From the NCBI GenBank assembly GCA_024345305.1, contig BRON01000008.1:620001-684000 (forward strand): a DNA stretch of 64,000 nucleotides, in the 5' to 3' direction. The first letter of the stretch is position 1; every line of letters begins with the position of its first letter. The translations under genes were made by a program, and so were the position numbers. Positions 47,301-57,236 of this stretch are shown one piece after another. The DNA comes from Mrakia gelida (taxonomy: Eukaryota > Basidiomycota > Tremellomycetes > Cystofilobasidiales > Mrakiaceae). The notes under the pieces are model-generated. The model was not told the DNA's origin, ran no database searches, and saw nothing but the letters and a program-made list of their open reading frames with translations.

Positions 47301-50300
47301 GAACTCGACAACGGACGACTCACTTTCCCCTCCAGTTCCAAACGAGCTCCCTGTTGTCGTTGAGCAGATCGATGACCTCGTCCGCTTGTTCGACGAGATC
47401 CGAGGTGAGAATCCCTCCCTTCTCGCAGTACTCGACCTCCATCTCCTCCTGATCGACGTCCGTTCGAGCGAGCTTTCTCTTCATCCTCGAGATCGCGGAG
47501 TTGGCGGCGGCTTCGGGTTCTGTGAGACGAGACGAGAGGGTACATAAGAGGTCAGTAAGCATTGGGAGAGGTCGAAGAAGAGCGATCGAACGAAGAACGA
47601 GGCGGGAACGACGAAAGGGAGGAAGCGGAACGAACCTCGAAGAACGGCTCGTCGAACCGATTCAGCTTCAGCGTAGAAAGCAGCTTCCTCCTCCTCCTGA
47701 CCGGCGACGTGATACCAATCTCCGAGGAAGAAGGTAACTCGATCTGATCAATCCAAAGAAGACACGTGAGAAAGTCAGCACGCGTCTCGTTCGTCGAGAG
47801 GAAGACGGGAAGACGGAACTCACGCTTGCACTCGTGGAGTTCTGTAGATCGTTCACGACAATAAAGACGACCTCGTCAGCAATCAAATCTCTGAATGAAG
47901 GGAAGAAAAAGAGCAATCCAACTCACCTCTCAACCTAAGTTTCAACTTCTGCAACCTCGCCACCTTCGCCTTCTCCGCCTGAGTCGTCGGAACCTTCTCG
48001 TTGCTCTCCTCGCTCTCGAACGGATCGTCCGACTCCTGATCCGAGTCCACAACCAAGTTGGTGTCTTCTCGTTGCTTCCCCTTCCCGTTGTCTTTGGATG
48101 AGGCGGCCTTGCTGCTGGTCTTTCGAGCGGCGCGAAGAACGAGTCGTTCGGCTTCGAGTTCGGTGATGGAGGTTTCGCACTCGACGATCAGGGGGTTGAC
48201 TTTGGCGAGGACGTCTTGGTAGAGCTGGGAGAGGAAGAGGATAGACGGGAGTCAGGCATAGTCGGATGAGCGGGAGGAGGAAGGGAGGGAGAGAAAGGGA
48301 GAGGAGGGCACGAACAGTCAGAGCGTCTCGAGCGTCTCGGTCGGCTTCTACGATGGCGAGGGGGTCCAGTTCCTTCCTTGAGATGAGGAGTAGAGCATCT
48401 ACAACGGGAGGACAGGAAGCTCAGCTCAGAGCTCAGGCGAGAGCCCGTTCGATAGCGAGAATGAACGTGAACGTACGAGTAGTCTTCGACACGAGCTGAA
48501 GAAAAGATCGAAACGACGCGTCAGTCTCGAGCTCGTTCGAAGAAGCAGAGCATCGACGAAACTCACCTCCGCCCTCCTCGAAATCCCCAAATCCGTCTCA
48601 TTCCCCTCCAGCATCTTCTCCAACACCTCCCCAATCGTCAACAAATTATCCCCCAAGTTCATCCTCCTCTGGTTGTTGTTCCCCTGGTGTTGATTCTCCC
48701 TCCTCTCACCTCCTCTCCCTCTCCTCCTCCTCCCCGCATCCGGATCGACTCCCCTTCCATCGACTCCTCGAAGTTGACCGATCTGGACGTGAGTGGCGAC
48801 CTGTCGGAGGGCGAAGAGCCAGGAACGAGCGGATTGGAGATCGAGGTTGTTGGGGTCGAGGTTTTCGAGAGCTCGGGAGAGGACGTCGGTGTAGAAGGCG
48901 AATTCGACGGCGCTGAGGTCGATGGGGAACAGGAATCGACGTTGGGTTGGGATCTGCGAGGGCGAGAAGGAGGTGGAGAGTAAGTTTGGACGAAGAAGAG
49001 GAGGAGAGGACGCGAGGAGGGAAATGAGACTCACCCTCATCTCGTTGGCGACTCGTGCTTTCGTCGTCCTCGTCGCGATGACTCCGAAGAGCTGCTCGAA
49101 GTAAGTCGAGAAGCCAGGGCAGAGAAGACGGTTCCAGAGCTTGGTGTTGGTCGCGAGAGTGGGGACTCGAAGGAACCTGACGAACGAACGAAGAAGAAGA
49201 AGACGCGTCAGGTCGAGTCGAGCGAAAACACGTGGCGACGGAACGAACCGACGACTCACTTGAGAGACTGCTGAAGATCCTTGACCGAGTTGCTAGCTGG
49301 CGTCCCAGAAACAGCGAACGAGCTTCGTCGAGGGAGGAGGGAGACCATCTCGCTGTTGAAAAGGAACGACGAAAGTGAAAGTCAGCGACGCGAAGCTCAA
49401 GCCCCTTCCTTCCCGCATCGAGAAAGATGGAGTCGAGCATAACTCACGCAATGACTCCGTTCCCCTGCAGCTGCACCTCGTCCATGACAACCCTGTTCCA
49501 CTCGCTCATCACCAACGGACTCCTGCTCTTGAGATGATCCGAGTACTCCGCCGTCGCTCGTCGAGGTCGATTCCCTCCTGGTTTGGCCACGCCGAGTTCG
49601 TTGGAGAGGACACTTTCGGACGCCGAAAAACCAAACGTCACCCGAAACGAGCGAGAGAGAGTGTGTCAGTTCAGGTGCGTCGAACGAAGAGGGAGAACGC
49701 GTCTCCTCCCCTTCGCCTTCGTCGCGTCGAATGACACTCGGAGAGAGACACTCACCCATACGTCGTAATAACCACATCGAACCCGCCCTTCTCCAAGTAA
49801 TCCCACCAAGCCTTCTCTCCAAAATCAGCATGCTCGTCCTCCTCCTCATCGCTATCGACAACGTTCACAGGAGCTCCCCGAACCCTCTTTTTCTGAGGTC
49901 GTTTCAGTCTCCAGTGATCGGCCTAAAAACGCGGCAAACCACACAGACACACGAAAAGGTCAGCGACGAGCAAGAAAAATCCGAATGAGGTCGAGGGAAG
50001 AAGGGAGGAGCGAGATCGAGAGGGAAAGTGTGAACGAAAACGCGAACCCACCTCATCAATCTTCCCCGCCACAACCGAGAACGGCAGATTCCTGTATCCG
50101 TCGTAGACGTAGACTTTGAGGGAAGGGGAGTGAGCTCCGATCTCGTCGACCCATTGCTGAGTGAGGGTGGGAGGAGCGACGATAAGGGTGGCCTGTTCAA
50201 AAATGAAACGAGGGAGCGACGCGTCAGGTTTGTTGGGAACGATGAAGACGCCGAGACGGGCGAGTGGATGGGTGAGTGTATGTATGAGTGGGCGCGTATG

Positions 50301-52325
50301 TCGGACGTGGGATGAGTTGGGTCGATGGGGAACGAGAGAAGGACGAATGTGAGCTGGGAACAAGGGCAGAGAAAAACGCACCTTAACGGGCTTAACGAGA
50401 AGTTTGAGATCACTCTTGTACGGTCTCCCAAGGTCCTTCGGGTCGGCTGGGTTGAGGAGAATGATGGAGATCACTTCGAGGGTCTTTCCGAGGCCTGCCA
50501 ATACCCCAATCCAAAACCAAAACAAGCGTCAGCCGCGTCTCGTTCGTTCTCGCTCGTCTCGTTGAACGACGCGTCCTCGTTCCGCGCACTCACCCATCTC
50601 CTCACAAAGCATCCCTCCCTTCACCCCCCCCAAATCCAACCACCCCCCACTCTCCCTCACCTCCTCCTTCCTTCCAACCAACCCCCCCGTCAACCTATCG
50701 AACCACACACTCCTCCTCTCCCCCTCCTCGTCCCCTTCTTTCCTCACCCTCTCAACGAGCTCTCCAAACGGCGGCACGATCTTCAACGGCAACTCCAGTT
50801 CCTCCCGGCACATCATTCCTCCTCCCTCACCCCCTCTCCCACCCCACCCACCCCACCCACCAACCTCCAAATCCTCCACCCCTCCAGGATTCGCATGATC
50901 CAACCTCTTCCCCTCCCTCCCCAACATCCACCTCACACTCCTCCTCTGAAACGGATACAACTCCGGTCCCAGTCCCTCCGGTTGCGCGTCCCCCTCCTCC
51001 TCCTCCACCCCGAACTCCGGAGAAGGTTTCAGGACCGAGTAGAAGAAGGGTAAGGTCGTTGAGCCGTGGGAATGGAAGGTGGGTGGTTTGGGTGGGGGTG
51101 GGAGGAGGGAGGTGAAGAGGAGGCGTTGGGCTTCGAGGACGACGCCTTGGGGTGGTGGGTTGGAGAGGGAGAGGGTTGGGAGGGAGAGATGGAAGCGGAG
51201 GGTTAGGGAGAAGGGGAGGGTCGGAGCGGAGGAGGATGATGATGGAGGGAGTTTGGTGAGACAGAGGTTGGTTGAGAGAGCGATGAGGGGAGGGGAGGAC
51301 GTGGCGAGGATGGAGAGGGAGTGCAGCCAGGAGAGTTCGCTCTACGTAGGGAAAATGTGTTTGGGGTCAGTTTGGAAGCTCTATCGAGCGAGGAAAGAAT
51401 CGAAGGAAGATTTTTTTGTGCCCACCCAACGAGCCTTCTCCTCCCCTCTAAACCCACTCTCCCCCAACAACCCTCTCAACCTCTCGTCCTCTTCTCCCGG
51501 CCAAACATCCATCACCCTCGCTTCCTCCATCACCTCCTTCTCCTGCTTACTCAACCTAACGCTTGCCTTCTGCGCCTCGCTCGGTTCCTTGCTCATCACG
51601 GACGGTCCTCCCTCTCTCGCAAGACCACCAAAGAGGAAGACTTCTCCGAGGTTGATCTCCTCGCCCACCGCGACTTTGGGAGAGGAGACGAGGGCGAGGA
51701 GGTTTTTCTTGGCTTCGAATTGGGCTGCGAGGTGTGCGTGGAGGTTGAGGAGCGGGGGAGGGAGGTTGAAGGTGTGGCCAGGACGGAAGGGGAGGAAGGG
51801 GGGAGTTGGGGGTGGGAGGGAGATGGTTTGGAGGAGGGTGTGGTACAGGAGGGGGATCGAGGGAGTGGAGGTCGAGGCTGATGGTTTGAGGGTCTTGTCG
51901 TCTTCTTGTTCTTCTTCGTCTGAGGAGGAGTCGAGATCGATGGTGGTTGTGGATTTGGAAGAGGAGCCGACGGCGTTCTTCGGGACGACGACATTCTTGG
52001 AGGAGGAGGAGGAGGAGGTGGCGACGTTGAGCTTGACCTTCTTCCCTCCTCCCTTATCTCCTCCTCCCTTCGCTCTCCTCTTCCCCTTCCCCTTCCCTGC
52101 ATCTACACTCAAGATCTCTACATCCGAACCCTCCTCCTCCTCCTCTTTAACGCTCCCTCCTCTCGCCTTCCTGAACAAACGAGCGAGAACGACGAAATTG
52201 ATCGGGGAAGCCGTGTCGAGGAAGGCCAAGTCGGTTCGTTTCGTTCCAGGAGGAAAGTCGGCAGGGAGAGCGAGAGTAGCGGAGGAGCGGGTGTGAGGGA
52301 CTCCTACTTCTTCTGCTCCTGACAT
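44306..52325 (-). CDS. SNF2-family ATPase with RING finger, SHPRH/Irc20 type (about 1800 aa)
   Basis: Large E3 ubiquitin ligase/translocase of the SHPRH-Irc20 group, tied to post-replication repair and recombination control. About 28 exons; the first 16 I placed are 52325-51426, 51341-50594, 50494-50382, 50192-50052, 49922-49756, 49612-49448, 49352-49260, 49176-49035, 48953-48567, 48495-48477, 48398-48316, 48224-47927, 47841-47824, 47743-47636, 47519-47324, 47222-47123. Walker A CEEMGLGKTLEVISII spans the exon 2-3 junction; ATLIVAPPTLTQQW is motif Ia; the DEAH box is replaced by DEVQ (VVMDEVQLQGNG, near 49470); SGTPASNSVKDLQ is motif III. A long helical insert precedes the RING (CIICRDDINKG, CSHLFCSDCY, CPVC; 45965-46165). 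Helicase C shows SAFPDGL and LQAIGRVDRLGQTQET (motif VI). A UIM-like DEDAQLARALARSAEE lies near the C-terminus. Confidence 0.9.
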
Positions 52326-52917
52326 GGTGGTTTTGTGTCCTCTGGGAGAAAGGAAGGAAGGGGAGGGAGATGATGGTCGTTGGACGTTTCGAGTTCGCCA
52401 CCTCTGTTCTCTTCCCTTTCAGGGAGGGTGTCGGAGTTTCGTGGGTGTGGTTTCCTTGACGACGGGGGTTGTAGAGAACCGTCGGACTTCTGCCATCCCT
52501 CAGCGAGCGTCTGCGATAAATCTGAGGGTGCTGGTAGACGAGAAGCAGCTCTCAAAAGATCGCGTAGCAACGGGCTGAAGCGTCGCGAGCTTGTCTTGCT
52601 TTGGAGATCTGAGCTTGAGGACTTGGCTCGAGGATGACGTTTTGAAGGGAATCGAAGACTCTCACCGGTAGCTCCCAGTGCGCTCGGTAAGGATTCAGCT
52701 CTCCCAGCGACGAAGGGGGACACCACCTCAGCTCTCTCGAAGCAGCTCCGTCGAAAGCAACTGACGCGAACGAGCTCACCCTCTCCTTCCCCTCCTTCGC
52801 TCGCCTGCTCTCCCGTCCTCCACCCGACTCCTGAGCTAGCAACTCACTCAACCAAGCCTCCAAGACCCATCGCGAGACAAGAGAACGTTCCATTTTTCCT
52901 TCTAAAAAGTCGTACAA
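52304..52917 (-). CDS. Small uncertain ORF overlapping the SNF2 gene 5' end (152 aa)
   Basis: Two exons, 52917-52666 and 52510-52304, join in phase (GTGAGA donor, TCGCAG acceptor) into 153 codons. The N-terminal part (MERSLVSRWVLEAWLSELLA) is helical; the second half is Pro/Ser/Glu-rich and low in complexity. The last 22 bases overlap the start of the SNF2 gene in another frame on the same strand, so an equally good view is that these are leader exons of that gene. No family recognised. Confidence 0.35.
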
Positions 52918-53147
52918 CGTCGCCTCTCCCTTCCCCTTCCCTCCTCCTCCTCCTCGTCCCTCCCTTCGGCGTGAAGGCCAGGAAACGAGAGGATCCCTTT
53001 TGATTTTTGGTGTGAGACATGGCGAGTGAAGAAGATGGGTTGGGGTATAGTTGGCGAACGTAAGGTGGTTGGTTGGTTGGATTGGATTGAGCTTGGGAGA
53101 GAGACGAGAAGGGAAGGAGGTTGAGGTCGAGGTTGAGGCCGATCGAT

Positions 53148-53729
53148 CTATGCTGTGATGGGTTGGATGAGCGTTATGTTGTCCCCCTTGAGCAGGATTC
53201 GACCTATGCGAACGAGACCGACAGGGAGGAAGAGAAGGTCAGCGAGGGGTGGGGTGAAGGCGAGGGCGAGAGAGGGAAGGAAGGAGACGTCGAGGTGAAG
53301 AGGTGAAGGTGAACACTTACCGAGCTCCTTCCTCTCCGACTTGCCCTTCAACGAGATCTCAGCAGCAGCATCCAAGACGACGTTCATGAACTCGTCGAAC
53401 CCCTGTGTATACCCGAAGGAGAAAGAGCGCGTTAGCAGGTGGAAGAGGGGGTGAGCAGCTCGAGGAGGCAAGGAAGGAAGGAAGGAGGAAGGAGGGAGAG
53501 AACACTCACGACGATGGTTCCCTCCATCCTGGTGTCCACGTTATCGTACAGCCAGATCTGAACCTTGGTTTTCTGTAGAGCAGTAAGGACGAAAGAAAGA
53601 GATCAAGGTCAGCTCGAGGCGGGGGAAGAGGGAGAAGATGGGACGGAGGCGAGAGGGACTAGCAGATTGAAGGTGCTTGAAGATGATGTTGATGGGCTGC
53701 ACCATCACACGCTGGTTTCGGTTCGACAT
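53148..53729 (-). CDS. SME1: Small nuclear ribonucleoprotein E, SmE (88 aa)
   Basis: SmE is one of the seven Sm proteins that ring the U1, U2, U4 and U5 snRNAs. Exons 53729-53664, 53572-53510, 53402-53321 and 53203-53148 total 267 nt. The whole protein is family-like: QRVMVQPINIIFKHLQS, KTKVQIWLYDNVDTRMEGTI (Sm1), GFDEFMNVVLDAAAEI and RILLKGDNITLIQPI (Sm2, KGDN motif). The length equals that of yeast and human SmE. The first intron only keeps the conserved HLQSKTKVQIW junction if it starts with GC (GCTAGT), making it a GC-AG intron; the nearby GT would break the frame. The gene shares a 259-bp promoter with THR1. Confidence 0.95.
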
Positions 53730-53988
53730 CCTGAGAGAGTGATAGACGGAGCTGAGAGTGGGGAAGAGGATAAGAGAGGGGGGAGAAAGAAGTCCGGGAA
53801 GTGGGTGATGGGTTGAAGGAGAAGGAAGGGAGGAGGAGGTCGACCAAATCGAAACGGACGGGAGCAACCTTCGTTCGCAAAGAGAGCTCGTCCTCTTTTC
53901 CATCCTGACCTGCTACGACAACAACCTCCAAATCCGCTTTCCTCTCCCTTTCCCTACCTTCTACCCTCCCTTCTTACTCTCGAGAAGA
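53730..53988. promoter_or_regulatory. Bidirectional promoter, SmE / THR1
   Basis: 259 bp separate two divergent starts with no room for another gene. The THR1 side is pyrimidine-rich. No TATA box is obvious. Confidence 0.55.
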
Positions 53989-55497
53989 ATGTCCAAAGTC
54001 TGTCCTAGCGAGCCGTGGAGGTTCAAGATCAAAGTCCCTTCGACCTCAGCCAACATCGGTCCTGGTTTCGATGTCGTCGGTCTTTCCCTCAGCTTGAATC
54101 TCATCATGGACGTTTCCATAGACGCGTGAGTCAACCCTCTCCCTCTCTTCGTACCCCTCCCATCTCTGCGACACGAAGAAAGGAGCCAGCGAAAACCACC
54201 TCGGGTCTTCCGTCCGACCTCCTCTTCCTTCTTTGCGAGCTCGAATTCTGACTCGACTTCTCCTTCCTTCCCTCCCTCCCTTTTCCTTCCCGTCTTTCTC
54301 TCTTTGGCTTCAATGTACACAGCTCCAACCCCACCGAAACCACCCTCCGCTACATCGGCGAAGGAGCCTCGGGAGTCCCTCTCAACCCTTTCAAAAACCT
54401 CATCACTCGAACAGCCCTCTACGTCCTCCGCTCCCACTCCATCTCCTCCTTCCCTCCCCACCTCCTCCTCAACATCTCCAACGACATCCCCTTCGGACGA
54501 GGCCTCGGTTCCTCCGGTGCAGCAGTCATCGCCGGAGTCATCCTTGGATCCCAACTCGGAAAACTCGACCTCCCTTTGGGGAGGATCCTCGATTTCGCTC
54601 TGATGGTCGAACGGCATCCGGATAACGTGACGGCGGCGTTGGTGGGGGGGTTCGTGGGGAGCTACCTTAAAGAGTTGAGTGAGGAGGATACGGGAGCGGC
54701 CAGTGTGCCGTTGGCGGAGGTGTTGCCTGAGTATCCTGAGGATGCTGGACCTGAGTGGGGGATGGAACCTCCCATTCCTCCGTTTGGGATTGGGCATTTC
54801 GTCAGGTTTGGGTGGGCGAAGGAGGTGAAGGCTATTGCTATCGTGCCGAGGTTCGAGTTGTCGACGGCGAAAGCGAGGGCGGTGTTGCCTACGTCGTACT
54901 CGAGGGCCGATTTGGTGAGCTTCCTTCGTTCGAGCGTTGAGGACGACGCGACGAGACGAGTTCGCTTTTCGCTGACCCTCAACTCGTCTTCGTTCCTCTC
55001 TCGTGTGCAGGTCTTCAACCTCCAACGACTCGCAGTCCTCACCACCGCTCTCGGACAGTCTCCTCCTGATCCCGAGCTCATCTACGAGGCCATGAAGGAT
55101 CGAGTTCATCAGCCTTACCGAAAGGAGCTCGTGCGTCCCCCTCTTCCCTCCCTCCCTCTCTCCCCTTCCACTCTCCCACACCCTTCCTCCTCCTTCTCTC
55201 TCTCTCCCTCTCACTAACCCTTCTCCCTCTCCTCCCTTTCCTCGTCGCCCACAGATCCCCGGTCTCCCCCTCGTCCTCTCCTCCCACACCCCTCTCACCC
55301 ACCCAGGTCTCCTCGGAATCTGTCTCTCAGGAGCAGGACCCACCGTCCTCGCTCTCGCTACGGGCAACTTCGAGGCTCTCGCTGAGAGCATCAAGGCGAC
55401 GTTCAAGAGTGCGGGAGTGGAGGTCGATTGGCATTTGCTGGAGGTTGGAGGTGGGAGTGAGGTTGAGGAGGATGGGAAGGTTTGGAGGCCGATGTAG
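53989..55497 (+). CDS. THR1: Homoserine kinase (363 aa)
   Basis: Phosphorylates L-homoserine with ATP, the step before threonine synthase; soluble cytosolic GHMP kinase. Exons 53989-54125, 54323-54914, 55011-55130 and 55255-55497 total 1092 nt. Family marks in order: KVPSTSANIGPGFDVVGLSL (motif 1), the ATP loop DIPFGRGLGSSGAAVIAGVI (motif 2, about residues 115-135), MVERHPDNVTAALVGGF and the C-terminal GICLSGAGPTVLALA (motif 3). Length is within the fungal range (about 350-370). In many fungi THR1 is needed both for threonine supply and to avoid toxic homoserine build-up. A long antisense open frame of 589 codons across this gene is a composition artefact. Confidence 0.95.
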
Positions 55498-55929
55498 ATA
55501 GGGGATGGGATCGGGAAGGGTAGATCGAGTGTTCGTGGGGAGGAGGGTAGAGTTTGATTTAATCTTATGGAGGGTTGTTTGACTGTATGAGTGGCCTGAG
55601 GGAGGGAGGAAAGGGGAAGGGGAAGAGAGGGCTGAACGCGTCGAAGGTTGGGCGAGGGAGGGAAACGAGACGGTCTCGCGTTTATTTGCGTACCGAAAGC
55701 AGAGTCCGTCTCTGTCGGAGAGAGGGTCATATTCTCTGGATCTAGACGCTAGTAAGAAGTGAAGTTTTTTGTCGACCCTTCGTCTCCTTGGAAACGAAAT
55801 CGAGACGACGTTAGCTTTCGCTCCTCCTCTCGAGTTGACCCCAAACGCTCACCATCTCCGCCCTTCCTCCTTCCTCTTCCTCCATCTCTTCCCACTTTTC
55901 CTCCGCTCAAGCCACTCCTCGCCAAAGCC
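55498..55929. other. Spacer between THR1 and the BTB-like gene
   Basis: 432 bp in tandem orientation. An open frame from 55759 runs into the BTB-like gene in frame (MKFFVDPSSP...), so its start could be there, but the segment is low-complexity and I prefer the ATG at 55930. The first 120 bp (TTTGATTTAATCTTATGG) look like a 3' UTR. No other feature. Confidence 0.4.
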
Positions 55930-57080
55930 ATGTCCCTCTCTCCCATCGAAGCCACTCCTCCCGACAAATCGACCGAGGTCGTCGAGGATCGCTACTCCTC
56001 GTTCTTCCCTCTCTACGACGACGCAAACATCGTCGTTCGATCCTCGGACGGGATGCTTTTCGCCACGGAGAAGCTCTATCTTCAAGCTGCGTCTGCCGTC
56101 TTCTACGACGTGCTGAGGATGGGATCAGAGGCAGCGGGGGAGAAGAGGGATGGACGAGCGCTCCTTCAGTTGAGCGAGAAGGGAGAGGATCTCGAGCCGT
56201 TCCTCCGTCTCGTTCAACGAGACAGGTTTCAAAGCGAGAACGTCGAGCTCGGGATCACGATGACGCTCCTCTTGAAGCTCTCACCTTTGGTCGAAAAGTA
56301 CGGAGCCACGAGCCTTGCGGCCTTTTTGTACGATCAGTCTCTCTCCTTCCTCGCCAGCTTGCCGGCAAACAAAATGGGCGGAAGAGTGGTCAATCTCTTC
56401 GCCCTCGCTGTTGTTCATGGGAGAGAAGAGGCAGTTAGGAGAGCTCTTCGACGATTGGGTGATGTCGGGGCGAGCGAGACCGGGTCGTCTGCCAAAGGTT
56501 ACACCGATTGGCGTCCGCAAGGAATCGAGGATCTATCTACGGATCTCGTCGCCAGGATGCCAGCCGAGGTCATCATCCAATTCTCTACTTTCCATCGGAA
56601 AGATCTCACTCGAACGGACTTCTCGTGGTTGAAGGCAGCGGACGAGTTCAAGGTGAGTCGCGTCGCGTTTCTTTTCGGTCGCTTCCACATCCTCCTGCTC
56701 ACCTTATATCTGCTCATCCCACTCTATACTCTCTATTTCAGATGCCCATCTCTTCTCGTCGGTCCTTCGTCTTCCCTCTCGCTCTCCACGTCTCAACTTT
56801 CTCAGCTCGATCCTTCAACGCGATTTTTGTGAGTCGCTCGCCCTCCTCTTCTTCGAGGACCTCCCAAACTGACGCCATCCCTCTCTTTTCTCAATTCTCC
56901 TACAGGTACATATCCTTTCTCGACACGAACCAGGCTCTCGTCTTTCGAATCGGACGAAATCGTGAGTCTCCTCCTGCCGTCGTCTTCTCGCGTCTTGCGG
57001 GCTCGTTTTGACCTCCGTTTCGTTCTTCTTCGCCTTTCGATCGTCGCAGAGACTCTACCGTCATCTGCCGTCGTATTTAA
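55930..57080 (+). CDS. BTB/POZ-like protein (298 aa)
   Basis: Likely protein-interaction protein, possibly a Cul3-type adaptor. Exons 55930-56652, 56742-56828, 56906-56961 and 57050-57080 sum to 897 nt. The N-terminal part fits the BTB pattern common in basidiomycetes: YDDANIVVRSSDGMLFATEKLYLQAASAVFYDVL, then EDLEPFLRLV, LLLKLSPLVEKYGATSLAAFL (residues about 28-145), followed by a helical BACK-like stretch. The last three exons are short and their frame is set only by phase, so the C-terminal 55 residues are less sure. No partner or pathway can be inferred from the neighbours. Confidence 0.65.
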
Positions 57081-57236
57081 ATCCACGTGATGCCGTCTAT
57101 TTCGCCTCGCTCTCGAAGAAAACAACTTTCGATCGGTTTGACGCGTCGACGCTTTCCAGGTCGCAGCTCTCTCAGTCTTAGCCAGATAAGGCCGACGAGA
57201 GCGAGTGAAAACTTGTAAGAGCTATTCTAGATCCTA

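Noticed and set aside
51079..52296. 405-codon plus-strand frame over the SNF2 gene N-terminus
   Set aside because: Antisense of a low-complexity Ser/Lys/Glu-rich region; no independent support.
53961..55730. 589-codon open frame on the minus strand across THR1
   Set aside because: Antisense to a gene with clear GHMP motifs and good introns; its protein is Arg/Glu/Gly-rich shadow sequence with no domain. Long antisense frames are common in DNA this rich in G and C.
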